Positions 1 through 9,223 are shown, numbered from the stretch's first letter. The stretch: 49,386 nt of DNA from an uncultured Lachnospiraceae bacterium (GCA_946628415.1 CAMOWK010000016.1:1-49386); one strand, 5' to 3'. The notes: generated from the sequence alone by a model not told the origin. Translations and numbers: made by a program.

Positions 1-60
1 TTTGAACCCTCGACACCGCGGGTATGAACCGCGTGCTCTAGCCAACTGAGCTATCCCGCC
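1..60 (-). tRNA. tRNA-Met (CAU), 3' part cut by window edge
   Basis: Read on the minus strand, the sequence gives a 7-base acceptor arm beginning GGCGGGA, a D arm, an anticodon stem CGCGG/CCGCG enclosing loop TTCATAC with anticodon CAT (plus-strand 24-26), and the start of the T arm with TTCAAA. The 3' side of the acceptor lies beyond base 1. The GG start and TA at positions 8-9 fit elongator tRNA-Met better than initiator or the modified tRNA-Ile(CAU), but the missing 3' end leaves this unproven. It lies 16 bases downstream of tRNA-Val and is probably co-transcribed with it. Confidence 0.9.
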
Positions 61-76
61 ACAAGTGCGTTTAGAG

Positions 77-149
77 TGGGGCCTACAGGGCTCGAACCTG
101 TGACCCTCTGCTTGTAAGGCAGATGCTCTCCCAGCTGAGCTAAGACCCC
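77..149 (-). tRNA. tRNA-Val (UAC)
   Basis: A complete 73-base cloverleaf can be drawn. The acceptor arms GGGGTCT and AGGCCCC pair with one G-U, followed by discriminator A. The D arm is GCTC/GAGC, the anticodon stem TCTGC/GCAGA encloses loop CTTACAA (anticodon TAC, plus-strand 114-116), and the T arm is ACAGG/CCTGT with TTCGAGC. The terminal CCA is not encoded. A good promoter lies just upstream. Confidence 0.95.
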
Positions 150-169
150 TTTTCAAAAGCACAAGCGCT

Positions 170-198
170 ATTATAAATAAACACTATATAAAAGTCAA
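170..198 (-). promoter_or_regulatory. Promoter of the tRNA-Val/tRNA-Met unit
   Basis: The minus strand shows -35 TTGACT (193-198), a 17-base spacer and -10 TATAAT (170-175). The -10 box ends about 20 bases before the mature tRNA-Val 5' end, which suits a stable-RNA promoter with a short leader removed by RNase P. Confidence 0.75.
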
Positions 199-244
199 GT
201 GAATTTTTCAAAAATATTTCTTCTTTTTCCACTTCACTTTTTAC

Positions 245-292
245 AAAAAAAGAGTGCCACAACGGTATATAACCGAAATGACACTCTCTTTT
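245..292 (-). terminator. Rho-independent terminator after the small acidic membrane protein
   Basis: On the minus strand GAGTGTCA (279-286) pairs with TGGCACTC (252-259), with one wobble, and an inner CGGT/ACCG stem closes the loop. A T-run follows at 245-251. It lies about 37 bases past the stop codon of the gene at 330-572 and insulates it from the tRNA promoter. Confidence 0.8.
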
Positions 293-329
293 ATGAAAGG
301 AGTATCTTAAAACCTTTTAAAAGTTTATA

Positions 330-572
330 TTACTCTGTAATTGCTTCAATATTAACATCTTCTGCAATGTCTGAATCATCCTCAAAGAAGTCATCATCAA
401 AGTCATCATCAAACTCATCAAAATCATCAAGATAATCAGGAGTAAGATACTTATATACTGCAAATGCAATACCTGCAATGATAGTTACTATACCAACGAT
501 AACTGATATAGTGATAATAACATTCTTTGCATCTCTGATTGGATTCTCTTCAAAAGTAAGTTCCTTCTTCAT
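330..572 (-). CDS. Small single-pass membrane protein with acidic C-terminal tail
   Basis: An 80-residue protein of unknown function. From the chosen start (MKKELTF) it has a short charged N-terminus, one hydrophobic membrane segment at about residues 18-42, and a tail made almost wholly of Asp, Glu and Phe (repeated DDF/DDDF) ending in EAITE. The start at 572 has the motif AGGTGG 9 bases upstream; an ATG at 578 sits too close to that motif. It follows pcrA by 40 bases and is closed by the terminator at 245-292. The acidic tail could bind cations or a basic partner; this is inference only. I recognise no family. Confidence 0.7.
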   Translation of the reverse strand: MKKELTFEENPIRDAKNVIITISVIVGIVTIIAGIAFAVYKYLTPDYLDDFDEFDDDFDDDFFEDDSDIAEDVNIEAITE

Positions 573-612
573 AACCATAGTCCACCTTTCATAATATAGT
601 ATTAATATGATA

Positions 613-2871
613 TCATACTTTTTTAAGTCTGGCAAGAGATGCGAACATCTTCTTTTCTCCTACCCTGTCAAAAACAACCGTGACCTCATATTCATTTCCG
701 GTTTTTATAAGTTCAGTCACCTTTCCTGTACCGAACTTTATGTGTCTTACCGTATCGCCTATACCGTATTCTACCGTAAATGCACTGCTTGAAGCAGGCT
801 TTGAAACTGTCTTATATGGATTCGTCTTTCCGTATGTTCCGGCTGAACTTCTGCTTTTTCCGGATTTATTACCTGAACCACTGCCATACGATCCCGAACC
901 GAATTCATTTCCGTAACGGTTTCTATTGCTCTTTGAAAAAGAAGAAATGTCTTTCATATCAAGCAATTCATCCGGAATCTCTTCTATAAACCTGGACTCT
1001 TCAGTGAAAATCCTGTTTCCGTTCAGCATGCGCGATGCTGCGGAGCTGAGATAAAGCTCCTTCATAGCTCTTGTTATCCCGACGTAACAAAGTCTTCTTT
1101 CTTCCTCAACCGCATCCGGATCATCCGAGTCCATAGCCATTCCACTCGGGAAAAGCCTTTCTTCCATACCTACTATGAATAGGTACGGAAACTCAAGTCC
1201 TTTCGCACTGTGAAGAGTCATAAGGGAAACGAAGCCGTTTTCTCCCAAATCCCCCTCTTCACTATCCACATCAGCCACAAGAGCAACCTCTTCAAGGAGT
1301 CCCGTAAGGCTTGGTTCGTCAGTACCGTTCTCATATTCAATGATCTTATTTCTTAGTTCTTCCAGATTCTCAAGCCTTGCATTTGCCTCGTCAGTACCTT
1401 CAGCCTGAAGCAAAGCCTTATACTCTGTTTTCGACATAATCTCATCATAAAGAGTAACAAGATCATTTTCCATGTAAGTTTTTTTAAAGCTTCTGATGAG
1501 TGACACAAATTCACCCACCTTAGATGCCGCTCTCTTCAAGTCAGGTATCTCATCAATCGATACCATAGCATCATATAAAGACATATCATTTGCAGCAGCA
1601 AAATCAAGAAGTCTTCTTATGGTCGTGTCACCTATTCCTCTTCTCGGTACATTTATTATTCTTTTAAATGACTCGCCGTCTGCGGAATTATCTATAACTT
1701 TAAGATAAGCAAGTATATCTCTTATTTCTTTTCTGCCGTAAAAATTTTGCCCGCCATAAATCTTATAAGGAACACTCGACATTATAAGCTTTTCCTCAAG
1801 CACACGTGACTGATTGTTGGTTCTGTAGAGAACAGCCATATCAGAAAGCGGTATACCGTGAGTGTTAAGCTCAAGTATCTTTTCGGTAACCTTTTCAGCC
1901 TCAATGAATTCATTTTCATATCTTGTATATGTTACCTTATCGCCGTCACCTGCATCAGTCCAGAGTTTTTTACTCTTTCGCCCTTTATTATTTGCAACAA
2001 CAGCATTTGCAGCATTTAGAATATTTGCAGTCGAACGGTAATTCTGTTCAAGCCTTACAACCTTGGCATCAGGATAAACGCTTTCAAAATCAAGTATGTT
2101 GCTTATATCGGCTCCACGGAATTTGTATATAGACTGATCATCATCACCCACAACACAGAGATTCTTATATTTTTCAGCAAGGAATTTTACAAGTATAAAC
2201 TGGGTATGATTGGTATCCTGATACTCATCAACCATAATGTACTTGAATCTTTCCCTGTAGATTTCCAGCACATCGGGATGCCTCTCAAAAAGCTGAATCG
2301 TCTTATATATAAGATCATCAAAATCAAGTGCATTATTCTTTATCATGCGCTTCTGATATTCCCTGTAGCACTTTGCCAGTTGTATATCCCCGAAAGACAT
2401 TGCACTTCTTTCCATATCATCCGGGCTTACATACTGCTCTTTTGCCTTGGAAATGACACTCAATATCCTTCTTTCCGGATACTGTTTAGGATCAAGGTTT
2501 AAGGTTCTAAGCACTTCTTTTACGACGGATTTCTGCTCGTCTGTATCATATATGGAAAAGTTGTTTTTTCCGCCCAGTCTGTCATAAAAACGTCTTAGTA
2601 TCCTCACACACATGGAATGAAATGTACTTATCCATACACTTTCAGCACCGAACCCTACAAGATTATCCACCCTCTCACGCATTTCTTTTGCAGCCTTATT
2701 TGTAAATGTGATAGCAAGAATGTTGAAAGGATTCACATTACATTCTTCTATCAGATACGCGATACGGTGAGTTATCACTCTGGTCTTTCCACTGCCTGCT
2801 CCGGCCAGTATAAGAAGAGGCCCGTCTATATATCGACAGGCCTCCGTTTGTCTATCATTAAGTCCCTGCAT
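613..2871 (-). CDS. pcrA: ATP-dependent DNA helicase PcrA (UvrD/Rep family)
   Basis: A superfamily 1A 3'-5' DNA helicase acting in repair, plasmid replication and removal of proteins from DNA. At 752 residues it has the usual PcrA length. Walker A GAGSGKT lies at residues 24-30, the Walker B motif VDEYQDTN near 214-221, and motif VI (LCYVGITRA) near 598. A Gly/Ser/Lys-rich linker of about 640-695 leads to the conserved C-terminal module (IGDTVRHIKFGTGKV) that in PcrA contacts RNA polymerase. The ATG overlaps the stop codon of the upstream pspA-like gene by one base (TAATG), so the two are likely translationally coupled. The start MQGLNDRQ matches the family. Confidence 0.97.
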   Translation of the reverse strand: MQGLNDRQTEACRYIDGPLLILAGAGSGKTRVITHRIAYLIEECNVNPFNILAITFTNKAAKEMRERVDNLVGFGAESVWISTFHSMCVRILRRFYDRLGGKNNFSIYDTDEQKSVVKEVLRTLNLDPKQYPERRILSVISKAKEQYVSPDDMERSAMSFGDIQLAKCYREYQKRMIKNNALDFDDLIYKTIQLFERHPDVLEIYRERFKYIMVDEYQDTNHTQFILVKFLAEKYKNLCVVGDDDQSIYKFRGADISNILDFESVYPDAKVVRLEQNYRSTANILNAANAVVANNKGRKSKKLWTDAGDGDKVTYTRYENEFIEAEKVTEKILELNTHGIPLSDMAVLYRTNNQSRVLEEKLIMSSVPYKIYGGQNFYGRKEIRDILAYLKVIDNSADGESFKRIINVPRRGIGDTTIRRLLDFAAANDMSLYDAMVSIDEIPDLKRAASKVGEFVSLIRSFKKTYMENDLVTLYDEIMSKTEYKALLQAEGTDEANARLENLEELRNKIIEYENGTDEPSLTGLLEEVALVADVDSEEGDLGENGFVSLMTLHSAKGLEFPYLFIVGMEERLFPSGMAMDSDDPDAVEEERRLCYVGITRAMKELYLSSAASRMLNGNRIFTEESRFIEEIPDELLDMKDISSFSKSNRNRYGNEFGSGSYGSGSGNKSGKSRSSAGTYGKTNPYKTVSKPASSSAFTVEYGIGDTVRHIKFGTGKVTELIKTGNEYEVTVVFDRVGEKKMFASLARLKKV

Positions 2872-3569
2872 TATTCTTCAGCAGGTGCTGAAACTCCCAT
2901 TTTAGCTTTTAAGGCTGCAAGTTCATCCTGAACGGCTGCATCAGTTGATGACTGATACTTTGACTCAAGTTCATCAATCTGGTTACCCGGTGTATTATTG
3001 ATAAGCTCTGATGTGGCATCAGCAAGCTCAAGCATTGAATCAGCCTTTGCTTCCATTCTCTCAAATGCAGCAACACTTGAAGCTGAATCCGTAAGATTAG
3101 ATGTCATATCATTGATCTTCTGCTGAGCCTTTGCAACTCTGATCTTAGCCTTTATAGCATCACGTCTTGAGTCAAGCTCATTTATATCAGATACAAGCTT
3201 ATCATGCATCTGTCTCATCTTCATGGCATTAGCAGCAGATACGTCGTAAGCCTGCTGTAAGCTCTGCTGTTTAGCTGTAAGTCTTGCCTTTTCCTGAAGG
3301 AATTTAGCAGCATCAGCGTCATTTCCGGCAACGACTGCCTTCTCAGCATATGACTGCATCTTTGCAACTTCTTCAGTACACTCATCGAGTTCTCTCTTAG
3401 CTCTCTTCTCGTCTGCCATTACAGCAGCTGTCTCTTCTTTAACCTTTGCAAGATCCCTTGTAAGATTACGCATAGTCTGGTCGATCATCTTCTCAGGATC
3501 TTCAGCCTTGTCAAGAAGAGCATTGATATTAGATGCCATTATGTCTTTAAATCTTGTTAAAATACCCAT
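2871..3569 (-). CDS. pspA: PspA/IM30 family membrane-stress protein
   Basis: A 232-residue protein that is almost all alpha-helical coiled coil and starts with the amphipathic stretch MGILTRFKDIMASNINALLDKAEDPEKM, of which the first part (MGILTRFKDIM) is the family signature. Family members polymerise on the inner membrane face to maintain membrane integrity. Start 3569 was chosen because AGGAGGAG lies 4-5 bases upstream and the protein then begins at the conserved helix; a longer reading frame to 3605 adds only unconserved residues. It is coupled to pcrA by a TAATG overlap and has a probable promoter at 3649-3677. No pspF-like or liaRS-like regulator is adjacent, so its inducer is unknown. 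Confidence 0.92.
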   Translation of the reverse strand: MGILTRFKDIMASNINALLDKAEDPEKMIDQTMRNLTRDLAKVKEETAAVMADEKRAKRELDECTEEVAKMQSYAEKAVVAGNDADAAKFLQEKARLTAKQQSLQQAYDVSAANAMKMRQMHDKLVSDINELDSRRDAIKAKIRVAKAQQKINDMTSNLTDSASSVAAFERMEAKADSMLELADATSELINNTPGNQIDELESKYQSSTDAAVQDELAALKAKMGVSAPAEE

Positions 3570-3648
3570 TTTCTCCTCCTCATATAAAACATAATATAGT
3601 TTCAAAACAGTATCCGGTATCCGATTTGCAGATACACCAACACATGTA

Positions 3649-3677
3649 ATTATAAACCAGCAGAGTGTTATTTACAA
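3649..3677 (-). promoter_or_regulatory. Probable promoter of the pspA-pcrA unit
   Basis: On the minus strand -35 TTGTAA (3672-3677) overlaps the stop codon of the upstream phosphorylase gene. A 17-base spacer leads to a consensus -10 TATAAT (3649-3654). The leader before the pspA start would be about 75 bases. Confidence 0.5.
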
Positions 3678-4961
3678 GATAATTCGCCCAAGTATAACAT
3701 CAGGCTTCGGAGTCGGTGTATCGGAAATCTCGTATGCACCCTTAAGAAGTTCCTCTGCTTCGCTCACCTTAGCCTCATCATTTCCGTAAATAATAAATGC
3801 AGTTTCATCTGTCTCCACAAAGTCACCCAGCTTCTTTTTTATCTCAATTCCAACCGAATGATCAATAGTATCGGAAAGCTTTTCCCTTCCTCCGCCGAGC
3901 TTCATACATGCAAGTCCAACCTTTTCAGTGTCACATCGTGACAGATATCCTGCCCGGTTAAACTTAACTTCTTCCTTTATTACGATTTTGCCGAGCCGAT
4001 TATAATCATCAATAAATGAATCGTCGCCTCCGTGCGCCCTTATAAATTCTCTGAACTTCATAAGCGCACTTCCGTCATTAATAACTTTTTCTATCATGCC
4101 GTCGTCTTTCTTTCCGGTAAGATTTAACATTTCACCTGCTATGGCATAAACCAGTTTTATGAACCTTTCTTCTCCTCTTCCTTTTAATGCTTCAACACAT
4201 TCAATTATCTCAAGGCAATTCCCGACAAACCTTCCAAGCGGCTCATTCATGTCAGTTATAAATGCAGAAGTTTTTCTTCCGGCATTATTGCCTATATCCA
4301 CCATTACTTTTGCAAGCTTTTCTGCTGAAGGATAATCCTTCATAAATGCACCGCTGCCGCATTTAACATCAAGAACTATTCCGTCAGCGCCGGCAGCCAG
4401 CTTTTTACTCATTATGCTTGATGCAATCAGCGAATAGTTTTCCACCGTTCCCGTTACATCACGGAGTGCATATAGAACCTTGTCAGCCGGAGCCAGATTT
4501 TTCGTCTGACCTATATCCGAAAAGCCGACAGTTCTTACAACCTCTTTAAATTCTTCTTCAGATAAGTCCGACCGAAATCCGGGAATACTTTCAAGCTTAT
4601 CAACCGTACCTCCGGTATGGCCAAGTCCCCTTCCGCTCATCTTTGCAGTACGTACCCCAAGTGCAGCAAGTATAGGTCCTACAACAATAGTTGTCTTATC
4701 TCCAACTCCACCGGTCGAGTGCTTATCAAGAACAGTTCCAATATCCGAAAAATCCAGCATATCACCACTTTCAGCCATTTCAAGAGTGAGTATGGATGTT
4801 TCTTCTATATCCATTCCGTTAAGATAAATTGCCATCAAAAGCGCAGACAGCTGATAATCGGGAATAGTACCTTTTGTTGCTCCTGCTACAAAGAAAGCTA
4901 TCTCTTCATGTGTAAGCTTTCCTCCATCCCTCTTCTTTTTTATGATATCCAGTATACTCAA
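3672..4961 (-). CDS. pdp: Pyrimidine-nucleoside phosphorylase
   Basis: This enzyme splits uridine, thymidine or deoxyuridine with phosphate to the free base and (deoxy)ribose 1-phosphate, in nucleoside salvage. The phosphate-binding KHSTGGVGDK motif lies at about residues 80-89, followed by the SGRGLGHTGGT active-site block, and the length of 429 residues fits the family. I place the start at a TTG (4961-4959) because AAAGGAG lies 6 bases upstream and translation then opens with LSILDIIKKKRDGG, matching the usual N-terminus; an in-frame ATG at 4997 lacks such a site and would overlap the upstream gene by 35 bases. It starts 1 base after the M29 peptidase stop codon. Thymidine phosphorylase DeoA is the close alternative name. 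Confidence 0.93.
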   Translation of the reverse strand: MSILDIIKKKRDGGKLTHEEIAFFVAGATKGTIPDYQLSALLMAIYLNGMDIEETSILTLEMAESGDMLDFSDIGTVLDKHSTGGVGDKTTIVVGPILAALGVRTAKMSGRGLGHTGGTVDKLESIPGFRSDLSEEEFKEVVRTVGFSDIGQTKNLAPADKVLYALRDVTGTVENYSLIASSIMSKKLAAGADGIVLDVKCGSGAFMKDYPSAEKLAKVMVDIGNNAGRKTSAFITDMNEPLGRFVGNCLEIIECVEALKGRGEERFIKLVYAIAGEMLNLTGKKDDGMIEKVINDGSALMKFREFIRAHGGDDSFIDDYNRLGKIVIKEEVKFNRAGYLSRCDTEKVGLACMKLGGGREKLSDTIDHSVGIEIKKKLGDFVETDETAFIIYGNDEAKVSEAEELLKGAYEISDTPTPKPDVILGRIIL

Positions 4962-4962
4962 T

Positions 4963-7029
4963 TTATTCTCCTTTATGAGAGCCCTGTAGCGGCACATTCA
5001 GTTTCTCTGTTCCCGGAAGAACAAAAAGTCCGTCCCTTATAATGTCAGTTTCAGTACCATCATAATTCACCGTATAAAGTCTTCCCAACTCATCAAACGG
5101 AATCGTTATGTCTGTATGGCAGTTAAAATAAGCTTTAAGAGGTTCTGTTTCCCGAAGAAGTGAAAAATCATTTTCTTTTGAAATGATTTCCTTACCGTTC
5201 GGATTATAAACCCTTGTATCTTCCGAATGACTGTAACATGTATCGCCTACCGCAAAATGCGGTCCGGTCTTTTCCATAATAAGTATCGGAAGCTTATCCA
5301 TAATATCGTAGTCGTTTCCCATTTTATATGCATAGGTATTTGTTCCTATCGCAAACTCTCCGAGGGGAAGTGTCTTATGGTTGAACAGTATATTATCATC
5401 TATATAACCTTTATTTTCAGAAACATCACTGAAATTATCACAGGTATAATCAGTAACCATCCCATCTTTAAATGTGATCATAAGATTATCAAACTTAAGA
5501 CCGTTTATATAAACCCGGCTTACATGCAAAACTCCTCCCGTACCGGAAAGAACCGGTGATGTGAAGACTTCACCAAGCGGTATATTTACATCGGCAACAC
5601 AGTTTTCAAACTGTGTCTCCTTGTCAGGGTTTTCAAGCTTCCTCATAACAACAGTCATATCGGTTTTATTATCATCCCTGCCCAGAACCTTAACAAAACG
5701 GGAAGCATCCAGAACATCTATTATTCTTTGCTGCAGCTGAATATACTCATCATTATCAAGAGTATTGATTTTCATAACCTCTTTAAAAATCTCCGGGAAA
5801 TCCTCACCTATATCCGGCACAGGAAAGGCTATTATAGTGAAGCTGTAGCTGTCTCCCGGGAGATACTTTTCTCTTAAAACAGACATTTCACTGCCGCTTT
5901 TAACTATAAGTTCCTTCTGACCGTCATCATATTTTACGGAGGCATCCTTACTTACAGGTGAAAAGACTTTTTCACCGAAAATCTCTATAACTGCCGGTCC
6001 GCCGTAATATGACATGTATTCAGCATACTCCGCGTAAGCAGCCTTTGCAGCCGAAAGCTTTCTCTCCAGGAATTTTTTATCCATAAAAAGAGCATCATCC
6101 ATTCTGTGATCATATTCAAATTGTCTCGCATGGCTGAGCCCCTCATATCCCTGTTTTATAATTCCTTTTCTAATAAGCCTGCTTACGGCATATCTTGAAA
6201 GTATCACCTTAAGCCCCATATCTCTGAACCGTAAAACAGCCGCCCTTACAAGTCTTTCCTGCCCTATAAAGTATCTTATGCTGACAGTCCTTCTGCTTTC
6301 AAAATCAATATTCATCGTTTCAAAGCCGCGTCTCATGCCCTTTGTAAATGTCAGAGCCATCTTTTCTATATCGGAATCAGGCAGTGAATTCATAAACCTC
6401 GCCAGACTTATCTCACTTTCCGTAATCCTTTCCCCGTATCTGTATAGATAATCAGTATCGGAAAGATCGGCATTCATAACAATGTCGTAAGCAAGTCCTG
6501 TCTCCGGCACAAATGTCTCCCTTGTCCTGTCGCGAAGAAAAATATCAACATAGTCAAATGCATAGTAGTATACTGTCTCTTCAAGAGTTTTAATAAGTGG
6601 AGATTTATCCATGAGAAAGAGATTATATACTTCAAGAAAAAGCTCTGTTATAACGGTCACAAATTCCGTCTTACCGTCATATATATACGCCGGAAGCGCA
6701 TACACCTCGGACGCTATAAATGAAATGTATGCCGCATAGGTTCCAAACACCTCATCTGCATAGTCCGGGTTTGCATAGCATTTCCCATAATCATCTTCGT
6801 AAAGACCGGTGTACAGTTTTTTATTTAGCTCCGGAAGCATAAGACTTCCCTTATATATTCCATGAGCATCAATATTCCTGCCCTCATCCAAAACAAAAAG
6901 AATGTAGTCTGCCGTCTTTAAAAAAAAGTCTGCATATCTGTCATTCGGCATACTATCATTCTTAATCTCCCTGAGCCTTTCATTTGCAAGTTCCAGTCTT
7001 TCATTTATGAATTTTTCATTTTCATTCAT
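4963..7029 (-). CDS. M29-family aminopeptidase with long N-terminal extension
   Basis: A metal-dependent aminopeptidase of the thermophilic M29 type, probably cytosolic since no signal peptide is visible. The C-terminal half carries the recognisable ligands: Glu in NIPLGEVFTSP, Glu in LGEFAIGTN, His in GPHFAVGDT, and the His and Asp of YSHSED. At 688 residues it is far longer than the roughly 400-residue classical members; the first 270 or so residues are an extra domain rich in Tyr, Asp and Glu. Start 7029 was chosen because TGGAGA lies 8-9 bases upstream; a GTG at 7044 has no ribosome-binding site. It precedes the nucleoside phosphorylase by 1 base, suggesting a catabolic or salvage unit. 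Confidence 0.85.
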   Translation of the reverse strand: MNENEKFINERLELANERLREIKNDSMPNDRYADFFLKTADYILFVLDEGRNIDAHGIYKGSLMLPELNKKLYTGLYEDDYGKCYANPDYADEVFGTYAAYISFIASEVYALPAYIYDGKTEFVTVITELFLEVYNLFLMDKSPLIKTLEETVYYYAFDYVDIFLRDRTRETFVPETGLAYDIVMNADLSDTDYLYRYGERITESEISLARFMNSLPDSDIEKMALTFTKGMRRGFETMNIDFESRRTVSIRYFIGQERLVRAAVLRFRDMGLKVILSRYAVSRLIRKGIIKQGYEGLSHARQFEYDHRMDDALFMDKKFLERKLSAAKAAYAEYAEYMSYYGGPAVIEIFGEKVFSPVSKDASVKYDDGQKELIVKSGSEMSVLREKYLPGDSYSFTIIAFPVPDIGEDFPEIFKEVMKINTLDNDEYIQLQQRIIDVLDASRFVKVLGRDDNKTDMTVVMRKLENPDKETQFENCVADVNIPLGEVFTSPVLSGTGGVLHVSRVYINGLKFDNLMITFKDGMVTDYTCDNFSDVSENKGYIDDNILFNHKTLPLGEFAIGTNTYAYKMGNDYDIMDKLPILIMEKTGPHFAVGDTCYSHSEDTRVYNPNGKEIISKENDFSLLRETEPLKAYFNCHTDITIPFDELGRLYTVNYDGTETDIIRDGLFVLPGTEKLNVPLQGSHKGE

Positions 7030-7067
7030 TCTGTTATTCTCCACACATCTGAAAATCTTATGTTATG

Positions 7068-7096
7068 ATTATATCCAGCCGGTTTTTCATTTATAA
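7068..7096 (-). promoter_or_regulatory. Possible promoter of the M29 peptidase-pdp unit
   Basis: On the minus strand -10 TATAAT (7068-7073) is consensus, with a weak -35 TTATAA (7091-7096) at 17-base spacing. It falls in the 84-base gap upstream of the peptidase. The poor -35 keeps confidence low. Confidence 0.35.
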
Positions 7097-7113
7097 AAGA
7101 AGTTCTGAACCGA

Positions 7114-7446
7114 TCATAGAACCATAAGCACTATAAGAATTACCAGTACTATACCTGCCAGCATGGCGGCGTATCTTTTACTGTTATTGCTACCGCTTAC
7201 ATCACGGAAACTGATTCCTCCGAACACTACTCCGGTTATAGCAAGAACAAGCGCAATTCCAAGCATCATTCCTGTCAGATTTCCGGTTTCACCTTTTTTT
7301 ACTATTCCGAGTATAAGAGATACAATAAGAAGTACAGCAGAAGCTCCTCCGGAAACAAGTGATATTTTCGTATCCTCCGACAGAAGTTCGTCTGCAAATC
7401 TGTATCTTATTAACTTTTTATCTTTTAATCTTTTATTTCTTTTCAT
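7114..7446 (-). CDS. Small membrane protein, DUF6142-like
   Basis: A 110-residue protein of unknown function. A basic cytosolic N-terminus (MKRNKRLKDKKLIRYRF) is followed by three hydrophobic segments at about residues 28-50, 57-78 and 88-110, so the C-terminus ends within the membrane. The ATG directly abuts the pyrD stop codon with no gap, so it should be co-translated with the pyrimidine genes. The overall layout resembles small clostridial membrane proteins grouped as DUF6142, but I assign that from memory of the pattern. No catalytic motif is visible. Confidence 0.75.
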   Translation of the reverse strand: MKRNKRLKDKKLIRYRFADELLSEDTKISLVSGGASAVLLIVSLILGIVKKGETGNLTGMMLGIALVLAITGVVFGGISFRDVSGSNNSKRYAAMLAGIVLVILIVLMVL

Positions 7447-8358
7447 TTAAACTCTGTGTACTACTCCGCGTATTTCACCAAGATTCTTAATTCCATGTCT
7501 GTCCATGAAATCATTTATACCACTTACGACCTTTAGACTCGTCTCCGGATCCGTAAAGTTAGCCGTTCCGACAGAAACTGCCGTAGCTCCCGCCATAATA
7601 AATTCAAGAGCATCATCAGCCGACGCTATTCCGCCCATTCCTATTATAGGAATTTTAACAGCACTGAATACTTCATAAACCATTCTGACAGCTATAGGCT
7701 TGATACAAGGTCCTGAAACTCCGCCTGTTTTATTGGCAAGCGCAAATGTCATTTTTTCCACATCTATCTTCATACCGGTAATGGTATTGATGAGAGAGAT
7801 TGCATCAGCACCGGCATATTCAGCAGCCTTTGCCATCTCTTTAATACTCGTTACATTTGGAGAAAGTTTCATGATAACCGGCTGAACAGCATACTTTTTA
7901 ATCTCTTTGGTGATTTCTTCAAGTGCCTTTGGATCCTGCCCAAATGCTATACCTCCCTCTTTTACATTAGGACACGATACATTTATCTCAAGCATATCGC
8001 ACTTTTCAGAGGCAAGCCTTTCAACAACTTCCACGTAATCCTTAACACTTCTTCCGCATACATTAACTATGACCTTAGTATCTTTTTCGGAAAGAAATGC
8101 AAGGTCACGCTCTATAAATGTATCGATGCCCGGATTCTGAAGCCCTATCGCATTCATCATTCCGCTCTTTATCTCGGCTACTCTCGGAACAGGATTGCCT
8201 GCCCACGGTACATTTGCCACACCCTTTGTAGTTACGGCTCCCAGCTTTTCTATATCAATAAGCTCACTGTATTCAATTCCGGAGCCAAAGGTTCCCGATG
8301 CAACCGTAACAGGATTTTTCCAATCAACACCGGCTATATTAATACTTAAATCCGCCAA
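7447..8358 (-). CDS. pyrD: Dihydroorotate dehydrogenase B, catalytic subunit
   Basis: Oxidises dihydroorotate to orotate in de novo pyrimidine synthesis using FMN, and passes electrons to NAD+ through PyrK. At 303 residues it has the class 1B length. The active-site base is Cys129 in NVSCPNVKEGG, which marks class 1 enzymes, and the glycine-rich FMN-phosphate site lies in GMGGIASADDALEF. The start codon is TTG at 8358-8356, with GAGG 7 bases upstream; translation from it gives the conserved DLSINIAGVDWKNPV start. It follows pyrK by 52 bases, as expected for a D/K heterotetramer. Confidence 0.96.
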   Translation of the reverse strand: MADLSINIAGVDWKNPVTVASGTFGSGIEYSELIDIEKLGAVTTKGVANVPWAGNPVPRVAEIKSGMMNAIGLQNPGIDTFIERDLAFLSEKDTKVIVNVCGRSVKDYVEVVERLASEKCDMLEINVSCPNVKEGGIAFGQDPKALEEITKEIKKYAVQPVIMKLSPNVTSIKEMAKAAEYAGADAISLINTITGMKIDVEKMTFALANKTGGVSGPCIKPIAVRMVYEVFSAVKIPIIGMGGIASADDALEFIMAGATAVSVGTANFTDPETSLKVVSGINDFMDRHGIKNLGEIRGVVHRV

Positions 8359-8410
8359 AATTATACCTCACTTATCATTCACTAAAAAAACTAAAATTAC
8401 ATTTAGTACA

Positions 8411-9193
8411 CTAGATCACAATTTCACCCGCATAAAAGACAGGTCCGTCCGCACATACACGCTTATTTTTAACATTGGAATGTCCGTCAATCTCATTACT
8501 CTCGCATACACATGCAAGGCAGGCGCCGACTCCGCATGCCATTCTTTCTTCAAGACTAAATTCAGCTAAAATACCCTCTTCCTTGGCATATTCCTTAAGA
8601 AAATGAAGCATAGGCTTAGGGCCGCATGCGTAGATGATATCCCCTGTAAGTTTTTCTTTTCTCGCAAGTTCAACGACATTTCCCTTCATGCCGATAGTTC
8701 CAAAATCACTCGAAATATGAACAGTCGCTATACCATTAAACTCATCCAATAGGAAAGCCTCATCTCTATATCCCAGAACTACATGAAGATTATCTTTTGA
8801 TATTCCGGCTTTGGAAAGAGTCTTTGCGAGATATACCATAGGAGGAATCCCGATACCACCGCCAAAGAGAAGATTCTTACCTTCCTTCAGTGTATACCCG
8901 TTTCCGAGAGGACCGAGAACTCTCAGGCTGTCACCCGTTTTAAGAAGGCTGAACTCCTTTGTTCCTTCGCCCACAATCCTGTATACAAGTCGGAGACTGC
9001 CTTCTTCTTTATCAACATCACATATACTTATAGGTCTCGGAAGCAGCTTTTCCTTTGAATTTGAATATACATTCACAAACTGTCCCGGAACCGCATCCTT
9101 CACAATGTTTTCCGCCCTGAGCCAAAGACTCATAACGCCTTCAGCAAGTTTTTCACTTTTTATAACTTCACATGTACTTATATACTTAGACAT
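8411..9193 (-). CDS. pyrK: Dihydroorotate dehydrogenase B, electron-transfer subunit
   Basis: The FAD and [2Fe-2S] partner of PyrD, which transfers electrons to NAD+. The ferredoxin-reductase fold is seen from the FAD motif RPISICDV at residues 53-60, the NAD-site GGGIGIPP at 111-118, and a C-terminal cluster with Cys220, 225, 228 and 247 (CGVGACLACVC then VCADG). Length is 260 residues, typical. The ATG has a GAGGG site 5 bases upstream. It lies between pyrF (30 bases upstream) and pyrD, a common clostridial order. Confidence 0.96.
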   Translation of the reverse strand: MSKYISTCEVIKSEKLAEGVMSLWLRAENIVKDAVPGQFVNVYSNSKEKLLPRPISICDVDKEEGSLRLVYRIVGEGTKEFSLLKTGDSLRVLGPLGNGYTLKEGKNLLFGGGIGIPPMVYLAKTLSKAGISKDNLHVVLGYRDEAFLLDEFNGIATVHISSDFGTIGMKGNVVELARKEKLTGDIIYACGPKPMLHFLKEYAKEEGILAEFSLEERMACGVGACLACVCESNEIDGHSNVKNKRVCADGPVFYAGEIVI

Positions 9194-9223
9194 TTCATCC
9201 CTCTAAAAAATCTTTCAGAATTA

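Noticed and set aside
606..617. Palindrome TATGATATCATA at the pcrA stop codon as an operator
   Set aside because: It is short and AT-rich, overlaps coding sequence and has no clear promoter beside it.
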